Of a DNA stretch of 64,000 nucleotides, positions 23,494-35,259 are shown piece after piece. Source of the stretch: Heliocidaris erythrogramma (Eukaryota; Echinodermata; Echinoidea; Camarodonta; Echinometridae); NCBI GenBank assembly GCA_025617745.1, contig CM046854.1, positions 62,267,606-62,331,605 on the forward strand. The letters are read 5' to 3'. The notes below the pieces were generated by a model. The model did not search any database and was not told the DNA's origin. It worked only from the letters and a program-made list of their open reading frames with translations. The position numbers and the translations under genes were made by a program. Within the stretch, counting starts at the first letter, position 1. Each line of letters starts with the position of its first letter.

Positions 23494-26400
23494 CAGCAGG
23501 CAAGGCCACAGAAACCCGACTGTGCTGTCCCGAAGTGGGCGCAGCAGTCCTCTGTCGGGAAGGAGCCCGCGTCGGCTTAAAGGGAGCGCGGAACTGCTTA
23601 GTCATCTCACTGATCTGTTTCCGCGCATCAATCTCCCTTTGAAAAAATGTAGCGAATTGTCCGCCAAAGAGCAAGGGGCCCCGAGACGGGACATCTCGGA
23701 GAAGTGACGACCAGTCAGTCTCCTTAACCCCGAGGGCGGAGAGGGCCAAAACCCTACGGCGGTTCGTAATCGAAGCAGCCGCACTAGAGAGTTGTGACCA
23801 CTGCAGAGATGAAAGAGTATGCAGCAGGTCATCAATAACCAACTTATCACCATCAGTGACATTCAACTCTTCCGCCCTGGCTCTAAGGTCGGAAAGAAAA
23901 CCTTGAAATGCGGCCAAGCGCATACCAGCTCTGACTTGGCCGCCGATATTACTCAAACGTCTATCCTCAGCCTTAAAGGAAAAGGAAGTAAGCGGATTGG
24001 GCGAACGCAAACGTCGACCCACCGCCAAAATCTCCGGAGAGAGAGACTTAGCTTTGAAAAAGCTATCCTGATCTTGGGTGTTAAAGGCAAAGGCCTTACC
24101 CTTAACAGGCATGTGAGTGAGGTAAAAAAAAAAAAAGAGGAAAGTAAACAATGCCAGCGAGCGAAGCGACCGGGCAAAGCGACTGAGCAGGGGTAGGGTA
24201 TAGGGCGGTGGGCACGCCCCTCCCGCGGTAGGGAGCTCATTTTAAAATTGGAAATTATGCAATCTGGTGCATACCAAGAAAGGCAAGAGAGGAAATTCAG
24301 GCATAGGAATTAGGATAAACTGTTTCTGGGTAGGTGTGTAATAAGTGATAGACCACAAATTTATATAGTAATTGAGACACTATTAAACAAATATGCACCC
24401 TAGAACGCAAACATACACAGATATTACTTATTTACATTTGTTATTCACGCTCACAATTCTAGATCACATGTAATTCATTGACATTGTTTATTTTGATATT
24501 CACAGACTACACACTTTCTCTCTTTCCTACCTAGTCTCTTAACACCTTCTTGCGGCTCTGTTTCATTTTTTATGAAGTTTAACATCAGTAAAAAAAGTTA
24601 CAAACAAGTTCCCAAATGGGGCACAACTGTGTTTGAAAAGCAGAAAAAATATATCCAAACGAAGTCCGGGACGAAGTCCCACTTGCACTCTAAAACGAAG
24701 ACACATCCAGCAGCGGATCCATGCAACGCAATACACGCAGGAATCCCCACATCCAACTCGGCGATCTCCCCGGCCCGGCCAGAGTTTCCCCGCATGAAGC
24801 AATCACTCGCCCGGTGCAGTCATAGAATGCATGCACGAATTAGCCACCGCCAGCGCGGTACATGCTGTGTGATTTTGACAGTCTCTTTTACCAGCCGTTT
24901 TATACAAATTGCTCACGTAGCATGATACGAGAATCTATGGTTTTTCATTGCCTCCGAAAGTTACAAAAGCGCGGAAAGAGAATAAAAACGCAAGAAAATG
25001 ATTTTAAAAACGCGGAAATTCGCGTAAACGCGGAGATTTCACATGCCTGCTTAATCACAACAGGGCGCTTAACAAGAAGCCCAGATTCAATGCGGTCATA
25101 CTCCGCCATGAAATCCTCCGAAAGGGAAATACCCTTGGAGGAAACCTGATGTCTGAACCAACGAGAAGTCGAACCCTGCGCACGGGCTGACTGAAATTCA
25201 GGGTGATATTTGGTCAACAAAGCGACCGCCTCCACCCCACAAAGGGAGAGCGATTGAAGCTCTGCCTGCTCAAACGATGTTGATTCAGAAACCTGAGAAG
25301 CAGATTCCAAATCTGGTTCCGCTTGATTTGATTGGGACAAAGGTCCACGAACAAAAGACGAATCAGGCGGATACTCCCATGGGCCACTATAGGTCTCCTC
25401 ACCCGGCGGAGCCCAGAGGGCTGCGGGGACAGGAGACGCGAGAGACCCCGTCTCAGACAATGGGGTATCGAGCACACAAGGCTGAGTAGTCTCAGTATCA
25501 GACCCCGGAAGAGGAGTAGAAGCAGGGGCTGTGATATCTGGTAAGAGGGACCAGCCCTGCCACTGAGCAAAAACCCGCATCATGCTGAGTATCTCAGATT
25601 GAGAAGGATCAGACGGGTCAGCAGGGGGCAAAGCCTTGCTTCTCTTAGTCCCCTTAGATGCGACCTCCTTAGTCTTCTTTTTAACTGGCTCAACAGGAGC
25701 CGAAGCCGTGACCCGCTTCTTAGGGCGTCTAATAGACTTCGGGCGGTTCTCCGAAATAACTTCGGAAACACAAACCAAACCCCCATCGGGGGTGCCTGCC
25801 TCCCTCTAGGGGAGAAGTGCGCTGAGGGTATGTACCCAAAATCATGCACACACTACCCGTACTGGCCGAGCAAGAAGCTACAGCAACGGGTCGGGCGCTC
25901 GAAGCGTCAAGTGCGAGGACAGACTGGGACGAATTCCCGGTATTCGCCCATGAACTACTGATAGTATGTGGAATCACTATTGTTCCGCCTGTGGGCGGCA
26001 ATAGGAGAGCACTAGTAGTCACGCACTTGAGCGATGACACCGGATGCTCCGTAGAGCGCCCATAATCATTGGCTCGAGCCTTCCCATCAGCTGGCAAATG
26101 CAACAGCCCGGGTAATACTCGTTCCCCATATGGCATCGGCCGGGGCCTAGGGTATGAAAACCCAACATGGGCGGTGCCCTTAAGCTGCCCCGCAGTAGTG
26201 GCACGCGTTTCCCCTGGCGGATTTACGCGAGTCGTCGCAACCGTCCGGAAAACAGACGTCCCCCCTTCTGGTCTGAATGACCTGGGGATTGGATTCATGA
26301 TATCCAAACCACTAGAACTTGACGCCACCCACCCCGAAACCACAGGCTTAGGAGCTGACGTCCCAAGCTCAACTAATGCCACCCGCCCCGAAGCCGCACG

Positions 26401-26577
26401 CTCCGAGGCTGGCAAACTCTGCGGGGTAACACCACTGGGCAACTTAACTGCAGCCCTCCTCCCTCCCCCATGTACGAAAGTACTAGAGAGAGTTCTGGAA
26501 GGCCGAGTCGTCTTGCTAGACGACTCTTCGGAAGAAGCAGGTCTCTGTGACCTAACTGCTTTTTCTTCCGAACTCAT
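23375..26577 (-). pseudogene. DIRS copy 1 gag-like ORF1, interrupted
   Basis: An ATG at 26577 opens a serine/proline-rich frame (MSSEEKAVRS). It shifts frame near 25750, continues as 25778-24945 with a basic patch (KKRVTASAPVEPVKKKTKE), and is then split by a 944-bp DNA element at 24106-25049. After it the frame continues to 23375 with RLAAFQGFLSDLRARAEEL and a C-terminal arginine/glycine-rich tail (YPPRGRGRCGRAFSRGSRG), which looks nucleic-acid binding. I assign Gag-like from position and composition; no Gag domain is diagnostic by eye. Copy 2 lacks the insertion. Confidence 0.7.
24106..25049. mobile_element. 944-bp DNA element nested in DIRS copy 1
   Basis: The terminal inverted repeats are caggcatgtga (24106-24116) and tcacatgcctg (25039-25049), flanked by a perfect 5-bp duplication cttaa (24101-24105 and 25050-25054). 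DIRS copy 2 passes straight through this point at about 47025 without the insert. The inside has no transposase, so it is non-autonomous. The superfamily is undetermined; the target contains TTAA. Confidence 0.88.
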
Positions 26578-27142
26578 ATTGCTGCAATAAAACAGACAAT
26601 AAAAGTATACAAAAATATGAAATACTTTAGTAAGCAGGTAATAATAAACCTAAAATTTGGGGGATACGCATAAAATTCTACAAACAAATACCGTTTAATA
26701 TAAACACCGAAACAGGATCGGGTCAAACGGAAACACCAGCAAGACACACAGAAATAACTACGTGGGGCTGATCGTATAAAAGGAAAATAACTGCCTGAAA
26801 AGGATCATAAAATATCCTTTGCAATTGGCAAAAGTGACATAAAAACACAAGAGTACTATAATCTAGAACGAAAATAAGTACAGAAAAGTGCTTTTAAGGG
26901 CGAAAAAGAGCGCTGAAAAGATACGAAATGACCAGAATTCAGGAGCACTGTGACTCAACAACCTAACTCGATGGGAGCGAGCAAGAAAGAGGATGGCCGT
27001 TGCGCATGGGATAACAATGGGATTACGCGGGGTGCGCACAATATTGTGATTCATTTGTGTTAAAATTGTGAAACTTAAAAAACGGTTAGCGTAGTCAAGC
27101 GAATAGCATAATAGGTAGGTATATGATTTATTGCAGTAAATT

Positions 27143-27745
27143 GACCTTTGACCCAATAAACAATGAGGGCAGCATCACCAAAAAGTAAAGATGCGTAGAT
27201 TATACCAAGATACATCTCCATACAAAATTTGAAATAAATCCATCCAGAAATGTGGCCTGCAGAGTGCACTTACGTCATGCCCTTTGAGTATGACCTTTGA
27301 CCCTATAAAAGACGGGACACTGGTGGCAGCATCACCAAAAACTATAGGTTGTTAGATTACACCAAGAGACACCTTCATGCAAAATTTACACAAAATCTGT
27401 TGAGAAATGTGACCGCCAGAGCACACACAAGACATCTATCAAAATATGACCTTTTACCCTATAAAAGACGAAACACTGGACGCAGCATCACCAAAATCTG
27501 TAGGTTTCTAGATTATACCAAGAAACACCTTCATGCAAAATTTGAACAAAATTCGTTGAGAAATGTGACCACTACAGAGCGCACACAATCTATCCCCCAA
27601 AATATGGCCTTTTACCCTATAAAAGATATAATAACACTGGGGGTAGCATCACCAGAAATTAAAGTTTTCTAGATTTTACCACTTACACCTCCATACAAAG
27701 TTTTAAAGAAATCCGTTGAGAAATGAGACCGCTAGAGTGCACACA
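27143..27745. repeat. Tandem repeat, about 4 units of about 150 bp
   Basis: Units begin near 27143, 27291, 27446 and 27606, each with gacctttgaccctataaaag- or gaccttttaccctataaaag-like starts, agcatcaccaaaa, and a tccatacaaaatttgaa- or ttcatgcaaaattt-like middle. A gcggcggcgg stretch closes the array near 27757. Two more degenerate units lie at 32985-33235. Confidence 0.8.
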
Positions 27746-28025
27746 AGAATGTGACGCGGCGGCGGTGGAACGCTGCTGAATTCAAAGTATATACATCATC
27801 CGGCATTCTGCCGGGGCATACAATTACCATGGGTGTTGCTTGAATTGATTTACATTTTCAATATTTATTTATTTATTTATTTCTGGTATTTATACAGGGT
27901 GACTCATTATCACCAATATTGGTGGTCTTCCATGAGGCCCTGATAGCAATATAGTAAGTAACAATAATACGGTAGCCAACAAAATCATGCAAATAAACTC
28001 ATAACAAAAAATAAATAAGAACATA

Positions 28026-28829
28026 CTGACCCACAATAAAAGGTACCCACGACTTTATAATGGTATATCATATTTATATTGACAGACACAGAATGACAAT
28101 GAACCAGGGTGGAAAGATTGACCTTTTATTGAAACATTTCTCTAATTTCGGAAGACAATGCTGTCTCTTGTCAGCGCGCATTACAGCGCAGAACACAACA
28201 AGTTGAAAAATGAAAGTCACAGATCAATAGTGTGTGTGGCCACCATTTGTTTGCAGACAGGCATTGCATCTGCGACGCATACTGCGCACCAGTCTTTGAA
28301 TGAAATCTTGTGGAATCCTGTTCCATTCATCTTGCAAAGTCTGGATCAGTTGTGCACGAGTCCTGACCCTGCCAGCAATGCGCCTCCCAAGCTCATCCCA
28401 CAGATGCTCAATGGGATTGAGGTCATGGGACACTGCGGGCCACTCCATGGTGTTATGTTCTCAACCCTCAGGAATGCAGTGGTTAGCCGTGCAGCATGAG
28501 GTCGGGCATTATCATGCTGAAAGATGGGCAGTCCTCGGTTGTTCTGCAGGAATGGCACCAGGTGTGGTCTCAGGATATCGTCCACATAGCGCTGTGCTGT
28601 GATGTTGCCATCCACAAACACCAGGGGTGATCTGTGACTTTCATTTTTCAACTTGTTGTGTTCTGCGATGTAATGCGCGCTGACAAGAGACAGCATTGTC
28701 TTCCGAAATTAGGGAAATGTTTCAATAAAAGGTCAATCTTTCCACCCTGGTTCATTGTCACTCTGTGTCTGTCAATATAAATATGTATATACCATTATAA
28801 AGTCGTGGGTACTTTTTATTGTGGGTCAG
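28026..28829 (-). mobile_element. Tc1/mariner element, internally deleted, 804 bp
   Basis: Terminal inverted repeats of about 204 bp start ctgacccacaataaaagg and end in its reverse complement, flanked by TA on both sides (28024-28025 and 28830-28831), the target duplication of this superfamily. A transposase remnant lies between on the minus strand. Full Tc1-like elements are usually longer, so the N-terminal half was deleted. Confidence 0.92.
28224..28696 (-). pseudogene. Tc1-like transposase C-terminal remnant
   Basis: The frame 28696-28346 contains FQHDNARPHAA, the block around the second catalytic aspartate of Tc1/mariner transposases. A one-base shift near 28450 moves the following part into the frame 28448-28224, which shows HDLNPIEHLWDELGRR with the third acidic residue. 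The DNA-binding domain and first aspartate are absent. The beginning of the first frame is inverted-repeat sequence. It is dead as a transposase but could be mobilised by one acting in trans on its ends. Confidence 0.93.
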
Positions 28830-28831
28830 TA

Positions 28832-29519
28832 TATATACAAGAATATGGTACATGTATATCAACATTGGTTTCTACGAAAATGTTGAAAATGTTGCACATT
28901 CCTATCATCGTCATTCATAATACATGTACATGTATGTTCTAAAATCTGTTGAAAAATAACCATTTATATATATATGGGTTATTTTGAAATGGCATTGTAT
29001 AGTTTTGAAAGTACATGTATATTAGTTTAAAGACTACTTTAGCTCAGTATAGAAACAAAATTGTTATAACATATTTACAAAACCTATTATAGGGTAGTAT
29101 ACTAATTCAAAGATTACATGTAATGATTGCATGTAATATGTTATAGCAATCGAATGTACAGTGTCTCTTATGAAACAATAAAATACAAATGATCTATTAT
29201 TGATTTTAAATGATATGAAATCATTCATACATTTTGAAAAGCATTATGTCATCGTACATTTTGGAGCAAAGAAACAAACCAAACATATTTTGCAAATCAG
29301 GGCAACAAAAAATGACATATTTCTGATGCAGACAAATATAAAATAGCATCAAGTGAAATTTTCTAGCAATAAGAATGAATATGACTCATTTACCATGCTG
29401 TTATGTAAACAAATCAAACCAATTCCTTGTTTTCACAAGAAAATGCGTAGAAATGCGATAAGGAATGAGAGTAAAAGTAACTTCAGCTAAGAAACTGAAT
29501 AAAATTCATCTTGCCATTC
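28832..29519. other. No gene seen; AT-rich intronic sequence
   Basis: AT-rich with scattered acatgtacatgta motifs and no supportable open frame. It may include the 3' untranslated tail of the minus-strand LINE that ends near 29520, whose 3' terminus I could not fix. Confidence 0.4.
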
Positions 29520-30640
29520 TTATTGCGAACAGATATTGCAAGATCTTTTGAATATAATAAATGTGTTCACAGAGCTGGCCATTTTTAGTGATCTGTCCAA
29601 CTGATTCCATGCTATAATTGAAGATACAAGCGGGTTATGTTTGAAGCATTCTGTTTTATACTTTGGCACAGAAAGTAAACCATCATCTGCCTGCCTCGTA
29701 TGATACTGATGAATGTCACTTACTTTTAAGTAAATTCCTTGTAAATAGGATGGTGCCAAATTGTGTGTACACTTGAACATCATAGTAACACGCTGAAATT
29801 CAAATCGTTTCTCAATTGGCATCCATTTCAGATTGCTAATTAATTCACTTGATGGAGTGTCATAACTTTTGTTTGAAATTATTCTAGCAGCTCGTGTTTG
29901 AACTTTCTGAAGCTTAAATACGTTTGTTCCCGATATCGATTTGACCACACAGAGGAACAATAACCAAAGTGAGGCAACACGAGTGCATTATACAGTTAAC
30001 AGTAAATAATCCTTCGCTCGTTTTATTACACTGACATTTCTCTGCGCTACCTTGTCAACGTGTTTGGACCAATTCAATTTTTCATCAATTAATATACTAA
30101 GACATTTGGCGACATTAACTCTTTTCAATACCTTTCCATTTATAGAAACATTGAAGGATGTTATTTTGTTTAAATTAGCACGCGAAGCTATGACCATCAC
30201 GCATGTCTTCTCCGTGATTAGTACAAGGCGGTTTTGATTAATCCATACCATTAATTCTTCCAATGCGAAAGAAAGTTTTTCTTCAACTTCAGCTACGCTA
30301 CTTCCACTCACAGTTAAAGTGGTATCGTCCGCATACATATCAACATAACCATCAAATATACACTTTGGTAAAGTATTTACATGTACATAGATGGAAAATA
30401 ATAACGGACCCAAAATAGACCCCTGTGGTACACCCATCAATACAGTTAATGGATTAGATTTTGCACCTTTAAAATGAACAGACTGTTCATGATCTGTTAA
30501 ATAAGATCTGAACTAGTTTACACATTCATGTGAACATCCAATAGCAGATAACTTTTCTAATAAAAGATTGTGATCAACTGTGTCAAATGCTTTACGAAGG
30601 TCTATGAAAGCGACTCCAGAGATCTGTCTGTTGAAACGAT
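29520..30640 (-). pseudogene. 5'-truncated LINE reverse transcriptase (CR1/Jockey-like)
   Basis: Reading the minus strand, 30640-30480 gives AFIDLRKAFDTVDH (RT motif A) and then a stop near 30515. The frame 30440-29988 gives GVPQGSILGPLLF (motif B) and MYADDTTL (motif C, catalytic). The frame 29960-29520 carries the C-terminal region typical of CR1/Jockey-group LINEs (LQKVQTRAARIISN, then WMPIEKRFEFQ). The endonuclease and the RT N-terminus are missing, as expected from incomplete reverse transcription at insertion. One stop and one frame change make it dead. It lies in the Ig gene's second intron. The clade within the group is not settled. Confidence 0.9.
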
Positions 30641-31113
30641 AATTAGATTACTAGTAAGAATTCCCCTACGCTTTTACATTGTTTATTTTTGTCCGATTGT
30701 GCCCATCCCCTTTAAATTAGACGTTTATTATGTGCCCTACACAATATAGACAATATTATTAGAAAATAGTGATTTTTAATGCAGTTTCATAAATCTCCAT
30801 GACAAATCATGTGTCTTTACATGATTAAAGATGAAAAGGATTGAAAATAGTATACACATAAACCCTGCTTTGCATTATAAAACACAAAGTGCTACATTTT
30901 TTGTGCCGACAGGAATAAAAACCATAATTTCATTCACAACTCAATCGATTGATCACACATAACAATCAAAATAAGGGTAAAACAAAAAATCTACTCTAAA
31001 TAGTCAAATGTTAAATCTACATTTAAAAGGTTGCAGGAGTGACAACATTTTCAAATGGTAAATGAACACTTAACATGCTGCATCCAACCTTTAAACTATC
31101 AGATACTAATGAT

Positions 31114-31269
31114 TACCATTAATAACACCATTTTCACCACAAAAAGAAGAAAAAAAAAGAGTCACTTGTGGGCTTTCCGAAGCCGACGCCAAACCTACTA
31201 AAGTGACTGGCGCAGATAAGCTGAAAAGATTGAAGAGCGCCATCATATCAAGAACCAACCAACCAACCC
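31114..31269. repeat. Dispersed repeat, about 150 bp, copy 1
   Basis: The segment from attaataacaccattttcac through ccgaagccgacgccaaacct to ccaaccaaccc recurs inverted at 60390-60529. It is short with defined length, so it may be a SINE or MITE; no A/B boxes or terminal repeats were seen. Confidence 0.75.
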
Positions 31270-31961
31270 AATTTTTTTTTTGTTCTTGAATATAATAGAA
31301 AAAAGAGGAAAAGCGGAAACAGGAAAATAAAGCGGAAAGGTTGGGAAGTCTGTGTGTAACAATATGCTATCTACAGTACATATATTAAAGTACAAGGGAA
31401 AAGGCACTTGCAGAAAACTGCAAATTAATGATTTTTTAGTGTGTACATGTATGAGAAACGGGAGAGTTGATACATTACGCACATGTACACACGTGTCACA
31501 GTCAACTTACCAAATTTCCAATTTGAGATTCGCCTAGATGTAGTGATCTCAGTTTTCAAACATCACAAAATTTCTTATTTCTTGTCCGATTTCTTGCAAA
31601 GTTTCACCATTCTGTTTTTCTTTTCTTAATATGCTTTCACACAAATCATCTTAAAATGTATTACAAATGTTGGATTGTCCTTAAAATTAATATGTTTTAA
31701 ACTGGAAAAAAAAGGATATACATGTACATGTAGGGACTTTAAAGCTCTTTGACAATTAAAGCATACAGATATATGAAAACAAATTTTGAAAATCTGGATC
31801 ACTTACAAAATTTTTGAAAGTTTTTCGCAAACCAATTTTAAAATAAATAAAGAGTACTGGTACCGGTGTATGTGTTTTTAGATTCTGCATTCTGTCCCAT
31901 ACATGTATTACAAAATGAAACACATGAAATACATGTAAAGTTAAAGAACTTCAGATTTTAC

Positions 31962-32276
31962 CTTCAACAGTGACTGTAGCAGGATCCACAACTGCTTGTC
32001 CACTGACACTACAACGATATCCTCCTGCATCTTCCCTCAGAATATTATTAATGATCAATGTAGACCTCTTTGCATCAATGTCTTCATCCAAGTTAAAGTT
32101 GTCATATAAACCAGGAGCAGGATCCTTGATACCCCCTGCATATATAAGTGTTGCAGTAGATGTATCAACCCATGAAAAAGAAAAAGGAGGTGTCGCTGTA
32201 GTGGTGCACTCCAGTGGAACATCGTCACCAACAGCAACATCCACCGATGATGGGCCGTTGACTAAACCTTGTATTC
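31962..32276 (-). CDS. IgSF gene, exon 2: first Ig domain (V/I-like)
   Basis: The exon is 315 bp (105 codons) with an acceptor ttctctcaactcag before 32276 and a donor gtaaaa after 31962, both phase 1. Joined to the signal-peptide exon, its first codon becomes glycine and the mature protein would begin close to GIQGLVNGPSS. The domain shows VAVGDDVPLECTTT (first cysteine), FSFSWVDTS (core tryptophan), RSTLIINNIL, and DAGGYRCSVSGQ (the classic D-x-G-x-Y-x-C around the second cysteine). This is a canonical V- or I-set pattern, usual for the membrane-distal domain of adhesion or immune-type receptors. The ligand is unknown. Confidence 0.9.
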
Positions 32277-32467
32277 CTGAGTTGAGAGAAAAACAAGACA
32301 AATGTAACTGCTTCTCTCATAAGCCTCCGCCAAAATTCAGTAAATTCATTATTAGTACCATTTCTTATATATATATATTGTGTCATTTTCCTAACATTAT
32401 TTGATGTCCTGCCTGTCTCCAAACATGGCTTACTTTACCTCCCTACGATGCTCCATACCATATATAT

Positions 32468-32985
32468 CCCCCCCCCCCCCCCCAAAAAAAAAAAAATTGT
32501 GGGGGGATGGCCTGTATTATCATCCCTCCTCCAATATTTTTGAATAAATAAATAAGAATTATGCTTTATTAACTTAAACCTAATAATTATCCAAACTCAT
32601 GTTTGATCTTGAAATACCATCACATTCCATATATGCCATAAATTTCAATGCGAAAATATCGAAGAAAATTCGTTGGCTCACATTGTTATTCTCAATTAAG
32701 GGGATCCGTCCATTGGTGTAGATCCGTGCATTCCTTCTTTTCATTAAAAACCATTCTGGGATGCTCTAAAATGCAAGTTTTATAGACAGATTTTTGAAAA
32801 AATCCCTGGTGTGGGAGGGGGATACCCCGCTTCCCCGCTTGGTCGCTTCGCTCAGTGGTGTATCGGGGGGGGGGGGGGGGGAGAGGGGGGGGCAGGGGGC
32901 ACGTGCCCCGGGCAGCACTTGGAGGGGGCACAAAAAACGCAAAGGAGCGAAAGAAAAATAGGGGGAAATGAAGAAAAAAAAGTGT
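32468..32985. repeat. Homopolymer tracts
   Basis: A C-run then A-run lies at 32468-32496, and a broken G-run at about 32866-32892 ahead of gggggcacgtgccccggg. These tracts are places where assembly length is unreliable. No gene is seen. Confidence 0.8.
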
Positions 32986-33235
32986 AGATTTCACTAAGAC
33001 ACACCTCCATATAAAATTTCAAAGAAATCCGTCAAGAAACGGGGCAGTTAGAGCGCACAAAGACCTATGACCTTTGACTCTATAAAGGACGGAACAATGA
33101 GGGTAGCATTATCAAAAAGTATAAATTTGTAGATTGTACCAAAATACACTTCCATACAAAATTTGAAAGAAATCTGTTAAGAAATGCAGAAGAGTGCAAG
33201 AAATGGACAAATGACCTTGGACCCTATTATAGTGG
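32985..33235. repeat. Degenerate units of the 27.1-kb tandem repeat
   Basis: Two partial units share gacctttgactctataaagg, gggtagcat, and tccatacaaaatttgaaag with the array at 27143-27745. No coding frame. Confidence 0.65.
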
Positions 33236-33239
33236 CGTA

Positions 33240-33770
33240 GTAGTAGAATAATAATATAAGTGCCACACGCCCCCAACGCCTAGTTTAGTATTATGTAATA
33301 AGTTGTACAATAAGTGCCATACGGATGAGTGCCCCAACGGATCAAGACAATAGCAAATCTCCTGCCAAATATATCACCGGACACATCCATCACGCATCCA
33401 ACATCGTCATCGATCATCATTCCATACATACCCAACTGAGACTCAAGACAGACGTACATTAGGCCAACAGCAAGGATAATTACATTTAAGGTATTAAAGC
33501 GTTCGTTGGATTGTGTGTTGGTGTGCTGGGTTATATAGTGTGCTTGTGTGTGTGTGTGTGTGTTTGGTAGTATTTCACGGCCCCTCTCCATACTGGCGAC
33601 GAGGATAACTGGGCTTTAGTGTTATTTTCCGAGCTGTTTTTGTCGTGATTTGTTGAATATTTTTGTCGTGGGTGCGTGGTGTATATGGTTGAATTTTTTG
33701 AGCGTTGTTGTTTGTGTGAGCGGTAAATTCTCTCTCTCTGGAAGTGGAAGAAATAAATAAAATGGTAAAT
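33240..33770 (+). mobile_element. LTR retrotransposon remnant: LTR end, primer-binding site and leader
   Basis: At 33594-33606 lies tggcgacgaggat, exactly complementary to the 3' end of the common animal serine tRNA (GCU) as I recall it (atcctcgtcgcca). This primer-binding site is used by some Ty3/Gypsy elements, including Mag-type ones. The 350 bp before it would be the 5' LTR; the (gt)n-rich stretch at 33545-33565 is within it. Leader-like sequence follows to about 33770, and no gag or pol is present. The LTR left edge is not defined. Confidence 0.5.
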
Positions 33771-34030
33771 TTAAGGTGTCTCTAACATATGTGCCAGTTT
33801 TCTATTAATTTTGGACAAAAAAGTGTGTTAAAAGTTAAAACACTTGTATCACTGGGATGCTTTTTACTAATTTTAATTTATAAATCAGAACGGATGGAGG
33901 AAAATACTCCTGTAAGTTTCAAAACATAACATGTAGATCGCTTTTTAATACCGTGTTTTACACATTGATCCGGCTCACAGGTTCGACACAAGAGTCATGT
34001 CGAACTGCCTCCTCAAGCCATTTCAATACG

Positions 34031-34944
34031 ATTGGAAATGTATGGCATACATTACATGTACACTCTAAAAAGGATTGGTCCAACAAAATTACAAATCTTT
34101 TCACTTAAAAAGCACAGGAGACAGAAAATTTATTTCATTTCATTTTCATCCCGTACAAATAAAAAACTTACCATTGATGACTTACAATCATCAAATACAC
34201 CAAGGAAATAGATATTTTATAGCAAATAGACAACTGTCCCCTTGAAATTTCTAAAATAGGTAGGTCTAAACTCCATACATCACAAACCATTTTTAAGTAT
34301 ATAATGACATCTATGACCTTTGAACTTTGACCTTGAGACCCTAAAATCTAATCAGTTCATCGTCCCTCCCATATGCAAACATGGGCCAGGATAGAAGCTG
34401 ATCTGTCAAACAGTTCTTCAGTTATTGCGAGAACTAACCATTTTTATGTACATAATTACCTCTGACCTTTGACCTTGAGACCCCAAAATCTAATCAGTTC
34501 ATTGTCCCTCCCATATGAATACATGCGCCAAGTTAGAAGCTGATCTGTCAAACAGTTCTTCATTATTGCGAGAACTAACTATTTTTAGGTACATAATTAC
34601 CTCTGACCTTTGACCTTTGACCCCAAAATCTAATCAGTTCATTGTCCCTCCCATATGAATACATGCGCCAAGTTAGAAGCTGATCCGCCACACGGTTCCT
34701 AAGTTATCACAAGAACGAACCATTTTCATGTATATAATGACCTCTATGACTTTTGACCTTGAGACGCCAAAATCTAATCGGTTCATCGTCCCTCCCATAT
34801 GCATACATGGGCCAAGTTACAAACTGATCCACAAAACGGTTTTGAAGTTATCGCGAGAACGAGAAGGGGACGGACGGACAGATGGACGGACGGACGACCC
34901 GAAAACATAATGCCTCCAGCACCACCTACGGTGGACGAGGCATA
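34031..34944. mobile_element. Second copy of the 14.2-kb dispersed repeat
   Basis: From gattggaaatgtatggcata onward this follows 14200-14826 closely (tctaaaaaggattggtccaa is shared). It has extra tandem units of about 100 bp (tctaatcagttcattgtccc) and the gacggacggacgacccg tract. It ends gacgaggcata near 34944. The left 20 bp, including the terminal repeat, are absent. Confidence 0.8.
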
Positions 34945-35259
34945 TTAAAAGAGTTTCTTTGCAGATGATACTATGTTTGATAGATGGTAGGTTGGACAGT
35001 TTTGTTGGACAGTTTTTAAATTCTCTAGATGCAGAATCATGAGCAAATGTGCATTGTGAAGTGATTTGTACTGGCAATACTACTAATAATGTTGTTCACA
35101 GGCCATTTCAGGAGCAGGGTCTCATATGTGACCCTCCACCACAAAACGATCAATAAGTTTGTTTCGTTTTTTTAATTTCAGCACAAGGGAAATGCCCAGG
35201 ACAGTCTCAGCTGCATCACACAATTTTCACTTGGTGAAAAACGAAAGGTTTTGGGGCAC

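Larger units (their letters stand above)
20190..27143 (-). mobile_element. DIRS-like tyrosine-recombinase retrotransposon, copy 1
   Basis: Inverted terminal repeats lie at about 20190-20350 and 26985-27112 (cacaatattgtgcgcaccc on the left, ggtgcgcacaatattgtg on the right). The coding order on the minus strand is gag-like, RT-RNase H, tyrosine recombinase, as in the DIRS order, which lacks a DDE integrase. The right terminal extension (aataggtaggtatatgattt to gcagtaaattg) is present; the matching left extension is missing, so the left end is truncated. A 944-bp DNA element is nested at 24106-25049. Genes are broken by frameshifts and stops. The element sits in the Ig gene's second intron in the same orientation as that gene. 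Confidence 0.92.

Noticed and set aside
24106-25049. The 944-bp insert read as a spliced intron of the DIRS gag (a polypyrimidine run precedes tgttaag on the minus strand).
   Set aside because: Perfect inverted ends and a perfect CTTAA duplication fit transposition better; the donor side lacks a good GT context. Transcript data could reopen this.
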